Shown piece by piece: positions 37,398 to 50,462 of a DNA stretch of 64,000 nucleotides. A program made the translations under genes and the position numbers. Each line of letters opens with the position of its first letter. Position 1 is the stretch's first letter. Origin of the DNA: Argentina anserina (lineage: Eukaryota; Streptophyta; Magnoliopsida; Rosales; Rosaceae). The notes below the pieces were generated by a model that was not told where the DNA came from, searched no databases, and saw only the letters and a list, made by a program, of their open reading frames with translations. The stretch is from positions 24,613,555 to 24,677,554 of the forward strand of contig NC_065875.1 of assembly GCF_933775445.1 (NCBI RefSeq), in the 5' to 3' direction.

Positions 37398-38045
37398 CAT
37401 GGATAAGAATGGATGATCTATCTTCACACACACATAGAGCATGATAAACTATTCTCAGCGGAAACAACCAGTAGCTCGGTTCATCTATACACGAGTGAAA
37501 CTAACTGATTTGTATTGATTTACAATTTTACACATTTTAGTTTAGTGTCTCACAAGTATTTTAGTTTACTTCAATGTCTCACAAATTTTACATCTCGCAT
37601 CACACAGTAGATAAGCTATGGTACTCTTATCTGTTGCTTCATATACGTAATACATCGCTGCTATTTGAAACGATATTAAAAATGTAAATCACACAATAAC
37701 TATGCAAGTCAAAAAACAAAAAGAAGGACAACATTTAAACTACATGTTACATCAAACACAATTTCTAAATGACAAGAAGAGGCGGAAAGATGTCAAAAAA
37801 TAGATTGTTAATTGGGGTTGGGAAACTAGCTATATATCTTCCAAATATTGAATATGATCCATATCTTCCCAAAAATTCCATTATCTGAACTAACTGTAAT
37901 ACACTATAGACTTATATAGTCTTATACACACCAAGTGATCGAGGAAGTCAAATCAGACCGAGTTACCTGCTGGTCGAACTTGAATAACGCAAAATTGTAT
38001 GCTAAAGTTATACAAATGTGGTCATCACTTTCACAGATATGCACA
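37398..38045. other. Intergenic DNA
   Basis: No gene recognised between the TRIM array and the copia element's long flanking repeat. Confidence 0.5.
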
Positions 38046-38195
38046 ATCCATAAAAAAGAATGAATCTAAAAATGAAATATTGATGGTGCTGGAGAAAGAA
38101 CTGGTTTTGTAGCGGTGGAAGAATTGATCGAAGATCACTAGATCGGTCTAGTGAAACTAAGATTGTTTATGCATGAGAGTGACTACTGATGAGGT
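38046..38195. repeat. Long direct repeat flanking copia element, left copy
   Basis: This 150-bp block (starting ATCCATAAAAAAGAATG, ending CTACTGATGAGGT) ends exactly where the left LTR begins. It recurs at 42,650-42,791 starting exactly where the right LTR ends. The right copy lacks 8 bp and has one visible substitution. Confidence 0.88.
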
Positions 38196-38460
38196 AGTTA
38201 AAACTAGAAATGCTATATTGATTGTTTGATCTTGATTGATTATCTTGATACAAGTCTAGCTATTTATAGGAAATAAATTAGACAATGACATTGCTGTTAG
38301 CACTATCTCTAATGATGAATCTAGCTGTTCTACCACCATGTTTGTTGCTTTACACAGCTCACACACAGCTCACTCATGCTAACACTTCCCCTCAAGTTGG
38401 CGCATACACATCAACCATGCCCAACTTGCAAAGTGAGTCATAAAAAACCTTCTTGGACAC

Positions 38461-41400
38461 TCATTTGGTGAGTATATCCGCAAGTTGCTCTTCTGTAGGA
38501 ACAAACGGAAAGCAAATGATCTTAACGTCTAACTTCTCTTTTATAAAGTGACGATCAACCTCTACATGTTTTGTACAATCATGCTGCACAGGATTCTGTG
38601 AAATATCAATAGCTGCCTTGTTGTCACAGTACAGCTGTATAGCACACTTAGGTTTAACACCCAAATCTTGTAGTAAGTTCCTAAGCCATAACAACTCGCA
38701 CACTCCCTGAGCCATACCTCTGTATTCTGCTTCAGCACTAGATCGAGCTACCACATTTTGTTTCTTACTCCTCCACGTAACAAGATTACCTCCAACAAAG
38801 GTAAAATACCCTGATGTGGACCTCCGATCTGTAATATTTTCAGCTCAATCTGCATCTGTGAAACCATAAACCTCAAGGATATTGTTGTGATTAGAAAACA
38901 TTACTCCTCTCCCCGGGGCTGACTTCAAGTACCTCAAGATCCTTACAACAGCATCCATGTGGTCCTCACTGGGATTATGCATGAACTGACTTACTACACT
39001 TACTGCAAACGCAACATCTGGTCTGGTATGTGATAGATAAATCAAGCGTCCAACTAGCCTCTGATAACGAGGTTTGTCAGTAGGGATTTGATCTGGATAC
39101 TCTGCTAACCGATGGTTCTGCTCAATAGGAGTATCAATGGGAGTGCAGTCCAACATACATGTCTCCGTTAGTAGATCAATGATGTACTTTCTCTGACACA
39201 GATAGATACCATCACTTCCCCGGGCTACCTCAATGCCCAAGAAGTACTTGAGTGTACCTAGGTTCTTCATCTCAAACTCTGTGGCTAGCTGCTTTTGTAA
39301 TCTGTCCACCTCAATAGTATCATTACCAGTAACTATCATATCGTCAACATATATGATTAGGGCTGTTACCTTCCCTTGTTGGTGTTTGAGAAATAATGTG
39401 TGGTCTGAATTACTCTGCATGTAGCCAATTTTCCTCATGAATTGTGAAAATCTTCCAAACCAAGCACGATGAGACTGTTTAAAACCACACAAAGACTTTC
39501 TCAACCTGCATACAAAGTTATCCAGAGAAGCTGCCACATATCCAGGAGGAAGATCCATATACACTTCTTCTGTAAGTTCTCCATGAAGGAATGCATTTTT
39601 AACATTAAACTGTCTAAGTGGCCAGTTTAAGGTAGCAGCAAAGGAGAGCAATACCCGAATAGTATTCATCTTTGCAACCGGTGCAAATGTCTCATCATAG
39701 TCTATGCCATATGTTTGGGTGAACCCTTTTGCTACTAGGCGTGCTTTATATCGGCTTACTGATCCATCTGGATTATGCTTCACTGTAAACACCCAACGAC
39801 ATCCCACGGTCTTCTTGACATGTGGTGGAGGTACAAGCTCCCAAGTGTTGTTCTTCTGTAATGCTTCCATCTCTTCCTCCATCGCTTTCAGCCATTTTGT
39901 ATCTCTCAATGCATCCTGCACTTTGTTAGGTATTGATACAGTAGAAATTTGATTCACAAATGATTCATATGACTTAGACAATCTTTTGGTAGACATAAAA
40001 TTTGCCACATGATACTTAGCTTTAGCCTGAAGGGTAGGTTTATATTTTTTTGTTGGCTGACCTCGAGTAGACCTATTTGGCAAGACATATTGTATATTAT
40101 TAGCTTCACTAGTATTAGCTCCAATAGAATGACTAACCTCAGGTGAGTGATCTTCTGTACCAGGGGAACATTGGTCAGGGGTATAAACAACAGTAGGGGA
40201 TGCATGAGGGGCAGTTGTGCTGTCAGCTTCCGGTTCCTGAATATCTGGAGTGACTTCACTACCGGAATCATCCGGTGGTGCATGTGTAGTTGACACATTG
40301 GTAATCTCAATAAAACCTGTCACTATATCTATTGGCTTACTTGTCTCCCCCTCTCTATGATACAGTGCTTCAAAATATGAATTCTCCCCCTGAAGAGCAG
40401 TATCGGAAGAGGCAAAATAGCTCATGTCCTCAAAGAAAGTAACATCCATAGTGACATAGTACTTCCTGGTAGGTGGATGATAGCAGCGGTACCCTTTCTG
40501 ATGTCCTCCATACCCAACAAACACACATTTAACTGCCCGGGCATCTAATTTAGACCGTTGATGTTTTGGAAGATGGACAAAAGCAACACAACCGAAAACA
40601 CGGGCAAGAAGATTATGAAAAGAGGGTAATGAGACATGAGATGCAAGCACCTCATATGGAACTTTTCCCTCAAGGACACGAGAGGGAAGACGATTAATGA
40701 GGTGGGCGGAAGTGATGACAGCATCACCCCAAAGGTATTTAGGCATATGGGCACTAAAAAGAATACACCGAGCCATGTCAAGTAAATGACGATTTTTTCT
40801 TTCAGAAACTCCATTTGCTCAGGTGTATAAGGACACGTTGTTTGATGAACAATTCCGTGTGTGTTAAGGAACTCCTGAAATACATGATTCACATATTCCC
40901 CTCCATTATCAGAACGAAGAACTCTAACAATGGCATTATATTGTGTTTGGACAGTGGTATAGAAGACTTAAAAAGCGGGAAAAACCTCATCTTTAGTTTT
41001 GAGGAGAACAATCCATGAAAGACGGGTGCAATCATTAATAAATGACACATAATACCACATCCCTGACACAATAGACTCTTTGGAGGGTCCCCAAACATCA
41101 GAATGAATTAATTCGAAAGGAAGAGTATGTTTTTTAGAAGTATTATGGGAATAAGTAGATCGATGACTCTTGCCCAAAACACATGTTTCACAATGTAAAA
41201 CTGACTCATCCACACTAATGAACAAAGATGGCATAGATTTTTTCATAACACTAAAAGATGGATGCCCTAAGCGACGATGCCATAACCAAATTTCACTTAA
41301 CTTGTCAGAAATGGAGATTAAAGCGGTCCGAGACTGTGCCCCTGGTTTCTCTCCCGCATATGTCTTATCCAGATGAAACAAGCGGCCCCTCAGATACCCC

Positions 41401-41819
41401 CGACCAATTAATTCTCCGGTGAGAAGATCCTGAAATATCACATACATAGGAAAAAATGTTACTGAGCACTTAGCGTCAGTGTTTAATTGAGGAACAGATA
41501 TCAAATGATGAGATAAAGCAGGTACAAAGAGCACATTGTGAAGCTCTATGGTGGGAGTAATACGAACTGACCCTTTTCCTAATACGGGAAATGCCTCACC
41601 ATTAGCATTAGTAACATAGGGTACGGGTGGAGGAGACAATACGGAAAAATAAGATTTGTCATAAGTCATATGATCAGACGCACCCGAATCAATAATCCAT
41701 GTATCAAAACCAACAAAGTTAGAGACATTTAAAGCCATACCAATTTTGACAGCTACTTCAAATTTCGGAACTTCAGTTGCGCCTTTAGAACCCATTGAAA
41801 ATGAATTTGAGAAGATCAT
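38461..41819 (-). pseudogene. Copia pol remnants: protease, integrase, reverse transcriptase, RNase H
   Basis: Three open blocks on the minus strand. 41,819-40,968 has the protease motif WIIDSGASDHMT, the GAG-pre-integrase HRRLGHPS and the start of the integrase core (HSDVWGP). 40,776-38,845 has the integrase tail, then the RT with the DETFAPVAK start and the catalytic YVDD, and the beginning of RNase H. 38,754-38,461 has the RNase H end (RSSAEAEYR, DNKAAI, HVEVDRHFI). Stops and frame changes near 40,970-40,780 and 38,845-38,755 separate them, so no full polyprotein can be made. Only a short leader precedes the protease. Confidence 0.9.
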
Positions 41820-41859
41820 GAATTATACAGCGGAAGTATAAAAAAAACTTATATAAACC

Positions 41860-41965
41860 TGCAATCGGGTCAGATCTGCCGGGTCGGGCCGGATCTTCCG
41901 GGTCGGGTCAGATAGTCCTGGTCGGGTCGTCCGTGTCGGGTCGGATTTTCTGGGTCGGGTCGGGT
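41860..41965. repeat. Degenerate CGGGTC repeat in the copia leader
   Basis: Repeated 'TCGGGTCGG' units with insertions, which give Arg/Pro/Asp/Thr-rich frames on the minus strand. It lies where gag should be. Confidence 0.7.
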
Positions 41966-42649
41966 CGAATTGATTTTGGTCCGGGTATTTAGGGCGGAAA
42001 TACCTTCGCCTACCCACCCACACACTCCGTCCGCTGCCTCTTCTTCTCCCAAACTTCCTTCGATGGAAAACGTGAAAAAAAGGAGGTGGAGCCGGACCTC
42101 GGGCGGTGGAGCCTCGGTGCGGTGGAGCTCCTTGGTGCGGTGCAGAGGCAGTGGTGCGGTGAAGCTCCTCGGTGTAGTGCGGAGGCGGTGGAGAGCTCGG
42201 GCGAGGAGACCGTCAGATGAAGGCGCCGAGCTACGGTGCGGTGGAGCTCCGCGTTGCGGTGTGGAGGCAGAGAGTGGTGAGGAGACCGTCGGATGAAGGC
42301 GCCGAGCTACTGCCGGCTGGTTTATGGCCTCGTTGCGGTGGAGGAGTGGTGGAGCTCCTTGGTGGGATGCGAGGAAAGCGCCGAGCCACTGCCGGCTGGT
42401 TTATGGGAGGTACGAATCCAAACCCAGAAGAACAGAAAAATATTTTTGGCTCTGATACCAAGTTAAAACTAGAAATGCTATATTGATTGTTTGATCTTGA
42501 TTGATTATCTTGATACAAGTCTAGCTATTTATAGGAAATAAATTAGACAATGACATTGCTGTTAGCACTATCTCTAATGATGAATCTAACTGTTCTACCA
42601 CCATGTTTGTTGCTTTACACAGCTCACACACAACTCACTCATGCTAACA

Positions 42650-42791
42650 ATCCATAAAAAAGAATGAATCTAAAAATGATGGTGCTGGAGAAAGAACCGG
42701 TTTTGTAGCGGTGGAAGAATTGATCGAAGATCACTAGATCGGTCTAGTGAAACTAAGATTGTTTATGCATGAGAGTGACTACTGATGAGGT
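42650..42791. repeat. Long direct repeat flanking copia element, right copy
   Basis: Matches 38,046-38,195 over its full length apart from an 8-bp gap and one substitution, and abuts the right LTR with no intervening base. Confidence 0.88.
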
Positions 42792-45700
42792 TGGCACGAC
42801 AAAGAAAGACTCCCAATTCATGGCGCGCCTTACATATACTGATATAAATATGCTCTAACTTGTCAGGCTTGTCGACCTTGAATCGTAGCAATTAGCAATG
42901 AACCTAATCGGCCTTAGAGTTCTGAACTCTCTAATTTGCTTGAACAAAAGCATGCAGCTAGCTTCTGCGAAAGATCGAGTACTTGTGGAGTTATGGCAAT
43001 AGTCTAAATAGCAGTTATCGGCATCGTATCGGTTTTGTATAATAAAGATGTAACGAGGATATATAGAGATATACCGGATTATATCAGATTTATTATTTTT
43101 ATTAATTTTTAATTTAATTTAATATAGTTATAAACATATACTTCAAAATATACCAAATAAACTTGAGAAATTAAAATTTATACTTTAAAATGTACCAACT
43201 AAACTTTATTAAAAAATATTTGATTTTTTGATAATTAAAATATATAAATAGTATTAATTAATAAAAATAGAGTTGATCATTCATCATAAACTCTTTCGTC
43301 ATTGAATACTATCGACGAATTTTTCATTTTCTTTAAATTATTTTTTCAAAACGACGTGGTTTTTAAAAATAAAAAATAAAAAAACACCGATATATCGAGT
43401 CAAACTCGGTTTGACCCGATATATCGCCATTTGACTTGATTTTTTGGGTTGACCGATATAATAGACTGATAAACAACTTATCGTATCATTTTCTTAATAT
43501 CAAGAATATATCGAAGATATATCAGAATATATCAGGATATATATATTTAGAACATTGAGTTATGATAACAATGGATGATATGAGCTAGAGTCTCGGACTT
43601 CAAACTTTACCTGCAACATATGATAAAGTTGATTTTAAGTTCCTGTTTGGTCAACTGCATCCCATATTTAGACTAGAACATCTGCGCATGCATATTTGGT
43701 TAGGTTAATTGAGTGGCACACTTTCTGTTGGTGTAGGTAAATTAATCAAAATCTTGATTGAAGTTTCAGATGTAGCATGAAACTTTTTTTTTTTTTAAAT
43801 AATTCAAGCTAACCATTTGATCATCCTTTCTGCAAGTAACAATATGCATGTTACTAGTACTGTAGTACACCATCTTCATCAGCATGTCCACCAAAGAAAC
43901 CGTGGATACTGGACTGGATGGATTTCCTCCTTTTGATTCAGGTTTGGGCCGTAGTGATAGGCTGATTGCCCATCATGTATTCATGTTTCATCTTGGAGAC
44001 TAGCATAAATATATCAGTAATTCAGTATCCTCTTGCATAGAGCCATAGAAAGTTGGTCCTCTAGTTTCTAGTTTCTACTTGTTCTGCACAGAGTAACTAG
44101 GTCTTGGGGAGTCTTTAGCACTCAGCCAACTTATATAAGTTAGCCTTACTGCAGAGTATTTGGAGTTCCAATCCTATACTACTTAACGGACACCAATTTC
44201 CATTTGATCGAGAAGAAAATTAAACGAGCACCTTAACTACATTACAGGATTTACAGCACGCCCTGCGTGTCGTATCCATGAATAATGCATGTTAAAGAAA
44301 TACAGATGTCCAGAGTTCATTTACAGTTTTAATGTCGTGACGGCAAAGATGCAGAAATCTCAATGTACATAGCCAAAGAAATACAGATAAATTGAAAATG
44401 CGAAACTAAATTTGCTTAGCGAAACGATTCCCTAAACAAGTCGAAGTACGTCCAAGAAGATTATTCAACATTTCAAATGGAACTACCATGTACATGCCAC
44501 AAAGCAGTGTTTTTTTTTTCACTCTTCCTGTGTTATTTACATGAAACCTTAATTTGTACATAGCAGACAAATTTGAGTTGACTTCCAGAGGGAAACACAA
44601 ACCACGTACATTAGACTAGCTATTTCAGCAAAATGCAGCCGAAGTAACCTAACAATGTATAGGCTTCTCACCCCTTATGCTAATTTTGTGAAATTCCATC
44701 TAAAGTATACTTTCGCTGATCTTTAGAATCAATAAATATACGCGTAAGTATCATTTTTGTCATTGCTGCCTTTATGCAAGGGACTGTATATGCATACATA
44801 CACACACACACATGCATTTTTCCTCACATGTGCAATAGAGGTAAATGAAATGAAAACAGTAGTCCAGATATGAGCTCGTTTGAAGTTTGAGCCTCAGCAT
44901 TTGCAGGCTGGAGATAACCATCATAAATCATCAAAGGAGACTACGCAGCGAAATGCCGAAATCTGCTTCCAAATTATACGTCTTGGAACTCTAATAAAGG
45001 AATATACACTTTCAACTATTTCCAAAAGGAAAGAATAGAAACCTGCCTGTGAAAGTGTTAATGAATGAAGCTATGATTTGAATAAGTATTACCATACTTG
45101 TTTTCTTGAGAATTACTGTCCAACTACTTAAGCCCTCTTCTCTCCAATCTCCATATACATGTGCCCGATCTGTGCTACTGTCGATCTCTTGGATTCATTA
45201 ATGCCTACCAAGAATTAGAACTGCATATCAGCTGTATCATTTTGTTGGGGAGTTAGTTAACTTGGTCTTGCCTTAATTATTTGAGGGAATATTCTTAATG
45301 ATTATATTTTGTCTCAGTTCAACTGTGAGGTGTGAATTAAAGATGTTTTGCATCGTACAGGTTCCAGAAATGGACGTCACTCACTTCATCAATTGTGAGA
45401 TATACGTACTGTCATGATATGTCGACCAATATATATGCTCTCTTGTATGTTATCAACGTCAGATAAACATGAAAGCTAGCATCCCATGTTAAGCGTCATC
45501 ATCGGCTAATTGGCATCCCATTTGGATTATCAATAGAAGTAATATTGACAGAAAATGCAACATCAACTTAACGATTCGACCAATTAGTTCATTGTCTCTT
45601 AAGAAAACATTTACCAGATTCTAGGCAGCCACTGAAGTTCTGAATCCTCAAGGGCAAGGCTATGCTATGCAATCTTCATGAAATATTTACCACTTTGATA

Positions 45701-47119
45701 ATTAAGGACTCATGATATTACTTTGATTACTCATTTATAAGAACGGAGAAAATCCTCGTTAAGGTACATAAACAGATAAACATCAGTTGGTGACTCCATC
45801 GCTGTAAATTCTTTTTCCAGATGACAATAAATGGTATATGTCTTTCTAATTCCTTTTCATAATGTGTAATAACTATACATGTTCTTCCAGCAAACTGACT
45901 GATATAATTTTCTGTATAATTATCTTAGTTCTTCCCTTTCTTATTGTTTCCTTTGATGATTGATTAGTGACATATTGCTCGCGTCATTTTCAGTAGGGCC
46001 GACTGCGATGGACACAATGTTAATGCAACAATTAGCTAGCTTTGGTATTCTTCGGTGGGATCGATTTTGACAGGTTCCTTTTGTTGATGATCTCTTTTTT
46101 TTTTCTTGATTCCTGAGGCCATCCACATATATTCTTCTCATCTTCTATCTTGACATATGCTTTCTATATATTGTGAGATCTCTATTATTGGGACCCCTGA
46201 GGAATAATAATTCATGAGAAACTGAGGAGGATGAAGAGGTAGGGAGGTCACCTTTGTTTATGATGACTTTTTGATTCACTGGACCTTCTCGATCTTCTGT
46301 TACTGTGACAGACCTAAAAATACCAGGGGCCATTTGGCATCATCCTAGAATCTCCTTTACCCTGCTATGGAATATATTAAAGCAAAGAGAGAAAACAAAG
46401 GAGCTTCAAGTACAGCAGCTAGGTGCTTAAAGAGAAAGGGACTACTCTTACTGCTACTGCTACTTCAACAACACTCTCTTCCTCTTTCCTTAGTTTTCAA
46501 ACATTCGGGCCACCTTACCACAAGAACTTGTTAATAATTATATTCCTTGCTTGCAATGTGATCAACTATGTATGAGCTTAATCGCTTACTCAGCAAGAAC
46601 CCCCCCAAACTTAGTGGAATCCATTTGTGACTATGTATGATCTTGATGCTTTTGTAATGCGGGACATATGTTTAAACAATGTAGCAGACCAAGTATGTAT
46701 AGCACTGGGAAGGCAAGGGTTTGGGGGATCAATTCATGATTGGATTTTGATTCAAAGGTGATCAAACTGTTGACCGAAACCCGAGAAATACGTAGATCAA
46801 TCTCATATGATTGACTTTTACGATTTGTTGTTGGCCATTGTGGCACGGCCTCTTTCCTTTCCTTTTCTTCTTTTCATTTCTCTTGAGTGAGAAAATTTAT
46901 TTTCTTTCAATTGAGCTTTGGATATGGATTACAGAATTAAAGCTAACAAAACTATCCCTTTGGAATATAGTTCTTTCTTTCTTTATAAGACTTTTCATGC
47001 AGAGTGAGCCCTCTTGATTGGCCTTTATGTCATTTCATTTTGTGTCGGCATTTATCACCTATAGAATGTGAGATATAAGTAAAGTCCTATAATTGAATTT
47101 AAGTTTTTTAATTAAGAAT
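42792..47119. other. Gene-poor region
   Basis: No coding gene could be supported. 42,792-43,740 resembles 36,030-36,460 in patches. 43,020-43,560 is very AT-rich with repeated GATATATC-like motifs and may be transposon-derived. A short CA run is near 44,798. No conserved plant microRNA was recognised by eye. Confidence 0.45.
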
Positions 47120-49382
47120 TGATGCGACAAAGATGGATAAATTAAATCAGAAAAATATAAAGGCGGGAAAGCGGTGAGCAAGAAGAATGATTTGAAGATA
47201 GGTAATTCGCGTGTTATAAGGCAACAAGCTGCTAGAATATTTAAGAAGATAATCTTTTAGACTTTTCGGGTTGCTCGTACGAAATTGTAGATTTTAATTT
47301 GTGAATCAGATTTGAGCAGATTTTGGCTAGAATGTTCGTTTGAGACACATAATACATTTCTGAAATGGGAACAACGAGATCTACAAGGCTCACTTTAAGC
47401 TAAGTAATGACGTTTTACTGTTCCGATTCAGAATTTAGTATTTTAGGCTAGTTATATTTTCCTTTTAGAACTCTTTTTATTTAGGTTATGTGTTTCCTTT
47501 TTTATTTGGATTCTTTAGGTTTCAATGTTAGATTATGACTTTAGGTTATTGATGCATATATAAGCATCATCTTTCTTTATATTTGGACAACTTTTATATC
47601 AATAAACCTTTGAGTTTTCTCAATTATCCTGGTGGATTTCAGAACTTATCGTGGATTCGAGAAATCCTAGTCTTATGGATTCAAGGTTGTCGTTGGTGGA
47701 TTCCAACGGGTTAGTTCCGCTGCATTAAGTGGTATTAGAGCATATCTAACATGTCTCTTTTATCTACTTTGATTACCTATGGGTGACGAACAACATGATA
47801 ACAATCTGGTTACCACAACAGAGTTAGATATTAGTGCTTCATATTTTTCTACATCAATGACTGTTTTATCTAATCAACTCAAAAAAATTCGCGAGTTGTT
47901 GGAAGAACATAATAACAACCGTAGCAGAGGCAGGGAAAGAGGATCAAATGGGCGAAAAAAAAAACTTTGAGTCAAAATTTTAGAAGCATGACAAGTTTTC
48001 GCCAGTTTTTCGGTTACATGCACAATGAGAGTTTTATGAATTGGTTGGATGAGGTTGAAACATTCTTTGAGATCATAATGGTTCCAGATCATAAGAAGGT
48101 AGAGACAGTTGCTTCCCATCTCAAGGGCACTACCGCTGATTGGTGGGATGGATTACAAAAAGCCAGAAAGATGCAAGGTAAAGATCATATTAGAACTTGG
48201 AGAAAAATGAAAGGTCTTCTTAGAGAAAAGTTTATGCCAAGAGAATTTTCAATTAAGAAGTACCTTTCTAAGGTGGAAGAGAAGAAGATAAAGCTTGAGG
48301 AGTTTACTTTGCCTAATGTGAATAATAATTTTATTGAGGAAAAAGGGGAATATGTTGCAATGAAGGAAGCCTCCCAAGATTTTGTTCATGAATTTTTAAT
48401 GGAAGACTCTCCACCAAAATTTATCAATGAAGAGGTAAGAGAAGAAATTGCATTTGTTGACATGGTTATTAGTGTTGAAGAAAATTTGCAACCTCAGTTT
48501 AATTATTCAAAAGAGGTCATTCAACATTGTAATTTTGGTATGCAAGAAGAATCTGTTCAAGATACGTTTGACAAACTTGTCTTTGGAGTTGGCTTCATGG
48601 TGGTGTCATCAGAGTTTGCTGATGATCGTGTCTACAAGGCACATGTTCAGTTGTCTAATTTATTATGGGGATTGTTATCTACATGTTCTTGTTTTTTATT
48701 TAAGAAGAACTCGAGGTCGAGTTATTTTGAAGTGGAAGAGACTGATGCAGGACAAAGATGAGGGTAAAATAAATCAGAAAAAAATATAAATTATAGGAAG
48801 CGGTGAACAATCAAGAATAATGATTTGAAGATAGGTAATTCACGCGTTCTAAGGCAACTAGTTGCTGAAATATTTAAGAAGATGATATTTTAGATTTTTC
48901 AGGTTGCTCGTACGAAATTGCATATTTTAATTTGTGAATCAAATTTGAGTGGATTTTGGCTAGAATGTCCATTTGAGACACATAATACATTTCTGGAATG
49001 GGAACGACAAACAAGAATCACTTTAGTGAGCCTTGTCAAATGTAAGACAAATAATGACGTTTTATTGTTCTGATTCAGAATTTAGTATTTTAGGCTTGTT
49101 ATATTTTTATTTTAGAACTCTTTTTATTTAATTTTATTTGTTTCCTTTTAAATTTGGATTCTTTAAGTTTCAATGTTAGATTATGACTTTAGGTTATTGA
49201 TGCATATATAACTATATAAGCATCATCTTTCTTTGTATTTGGACAACTTTTATATTAATAAACCTTTGAGTTTTCTCAATTATTCTGGTGAATTACAGAA
49301 TTTCTCGTGGATTCGAGAAACCCTAATATTCTGAATTCAAGGCAGCTATTGGTGAATTCCAACGGGTTAGTTCCGGTGAACA
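47120..49382 (+). mobile_element. Gag-only LTR retrotransposon (TR-GAG type)
   Basis: LTRs 47,120-47,724 (605 bp) and 48,743-49,382 (640 bp) start TGATGC..GACAAAGATG and end in CA. After the 5' LTR comes TGGTATTAGAGC (47,730-47,741), a one-mismatch initiator tRNA-Met primer site. Purine-rich GAAGTGGAAGAGAC precedes the 3' LTR. The internal region is only about 1 kb and codes for Gag alone; there is no room for protease, RT or integrase. The LTRs differ at many positions, so the insertion is not recent. No clean target duplication was seen. Confidence 0.85.
47779..48761 (+). pseudogene. Ty3-type retrotransposon Gag, frame shifted
   Basis: The first frame (47,779-47,970) codes for an N-terminal part with a helical SNQLKKIRELLEEH stretch and ends after an A run at about 47,955-47,964. 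The second frame (from about 47,967 to 48,761) has the Retrotrans_gag-type core: NWLDEVETFFE, KKVETVASHLKGTTADWW and REKFMPREF. The homopolymer suggests a one-base slip as the cause of the frame change. No zinc knuckle and no pol follow. Confidence 0.75.
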
Positions 49383-50462
49383 AACTAATCGGCAGAATTA
49401 TGTATAAAGATAAAGAAATCAGAAAATAAGGTAATGAGTTTCAGTCTATGCTGCAATTATATTGGATTGGAACCATGATTTGATTGATGGATGTTACCCT
49501 CTGCTGGCTTTTAGTGATGTTTTTCAATATAAGCCAAGCAAAACTAGCCCATATGAGCTCTCTGTGACACTTGGTACTAGATTCTCCTTCTGTAGTTGGA
49601 TAGTCTTACAATATGAACATCATTCCTTTTTTTTATATATATAAGTTTCCGGTAGGAACTCAGGTAAATTGTTAATTTGATTCACTTTCTATGGAATACT
49701 TCTTTTGAAGGAAAAATAGGTAATGGATTGGGTCCTAAAATCTAAGATTAGATTCTTTGATTCCTCCATCCATAAGAAAGAACAAAAGGAATCTGCCAAT
49801 CACAATACATCCTCCACAGAAAAAGAAATAAAAGAAAACGAGAAAAGAACTAAAAGAAAGAAAGACACATCTCCCTTTCAATCAGCAAAAGAAATATCCA
49901 TGATGAAATTCCCATCAGCTTAAGCAATTATTTTAATTCATATTGTACATGTTGGTTCATCTCACTATTAGGAAAGTTGCAGCACTATTATTCATCATGG
50001 TAGGGCTTGTAATTCACAAGGGAATCAAGAGGGAGAGAGGTGGGAAAACAGCAAGATAAAACAAACCATACACTTTTCCTCTCTTCTCTCCTTTTAAGGC
50101 TCAAATTGAACTCTATGTTGCTTTCTGTGTTTTTTGCTACCTCACAGATTCTCTCCACCTCTTTCAAGTCAAAGAAGGAAGAAAATGAAAATGAAAACCA
50201 AAGAAAATAAATTAGAAAAAGAATAGGAAAAAGAAAAGTTTGGTATGAAATGAGAGATGGAGGAAAGGAGGGTAGTACAGCTCATGGCATATATTCCCCC
50301 CAACACAACCCCACTTATGTTTCCAGATATGGAGTGAGAACACAGTACAGGCCAACTAGTCCCCAATTATAAAGAGCTATAATAGCTGCCACAAATTGGG
50401 ATCAAAACCAATATATATGTTTTTGGGTCTTGTGATATCTCTTTCTCATCCACAACACCAGA
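49383..50462 (+). other. Upstream region of the MYB-CC gene
   Basis: No gene recognised. It is A/G-rich near 49,760-49,880 and 50,160-50,240. The last few hundred bases are the presumed promoter and leader. Confidence 0.45.

Larger units (their letters stand above)
38196..42649 (-). mobile_element. Ty1/copia LTR retrotransposon, degenerate, gag missing
   Basis: LTRs 38,196-38,384 and 42,461-42,649 are both 189 bp with two visible differences. On the minus strand the 5' LTR (right) is directly followed by TGGTATCAGAGC (42,460-42,449, initiator tRNA-Met primer site). The polypurine tract TTGAGGGGAAG lies directly before the 3' LTR (left, about 38,385-38,395). The pol order PR-INT-RT-RNaseH is that of copia elements. 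In the usual gag position there is instead GC-rich sequence (41,860-42,440) with CGGGTC-type repeats. Confidence 0.9.

Noticed and set aside
42061..42486. Plus-strand open frames in the copia leader
   Set aside because: They are on the opposite strand to the element, are GC-repeat driven and have no domain.
46145..46333. 62-aa minus-strand frame starting MAPGIFRSVTVTED, considered as a small secreted peptide
   Set aside because: It has no signal peptide and no CLE, IDA or other peptide-hormone motif. Length and position are compatible with chance.
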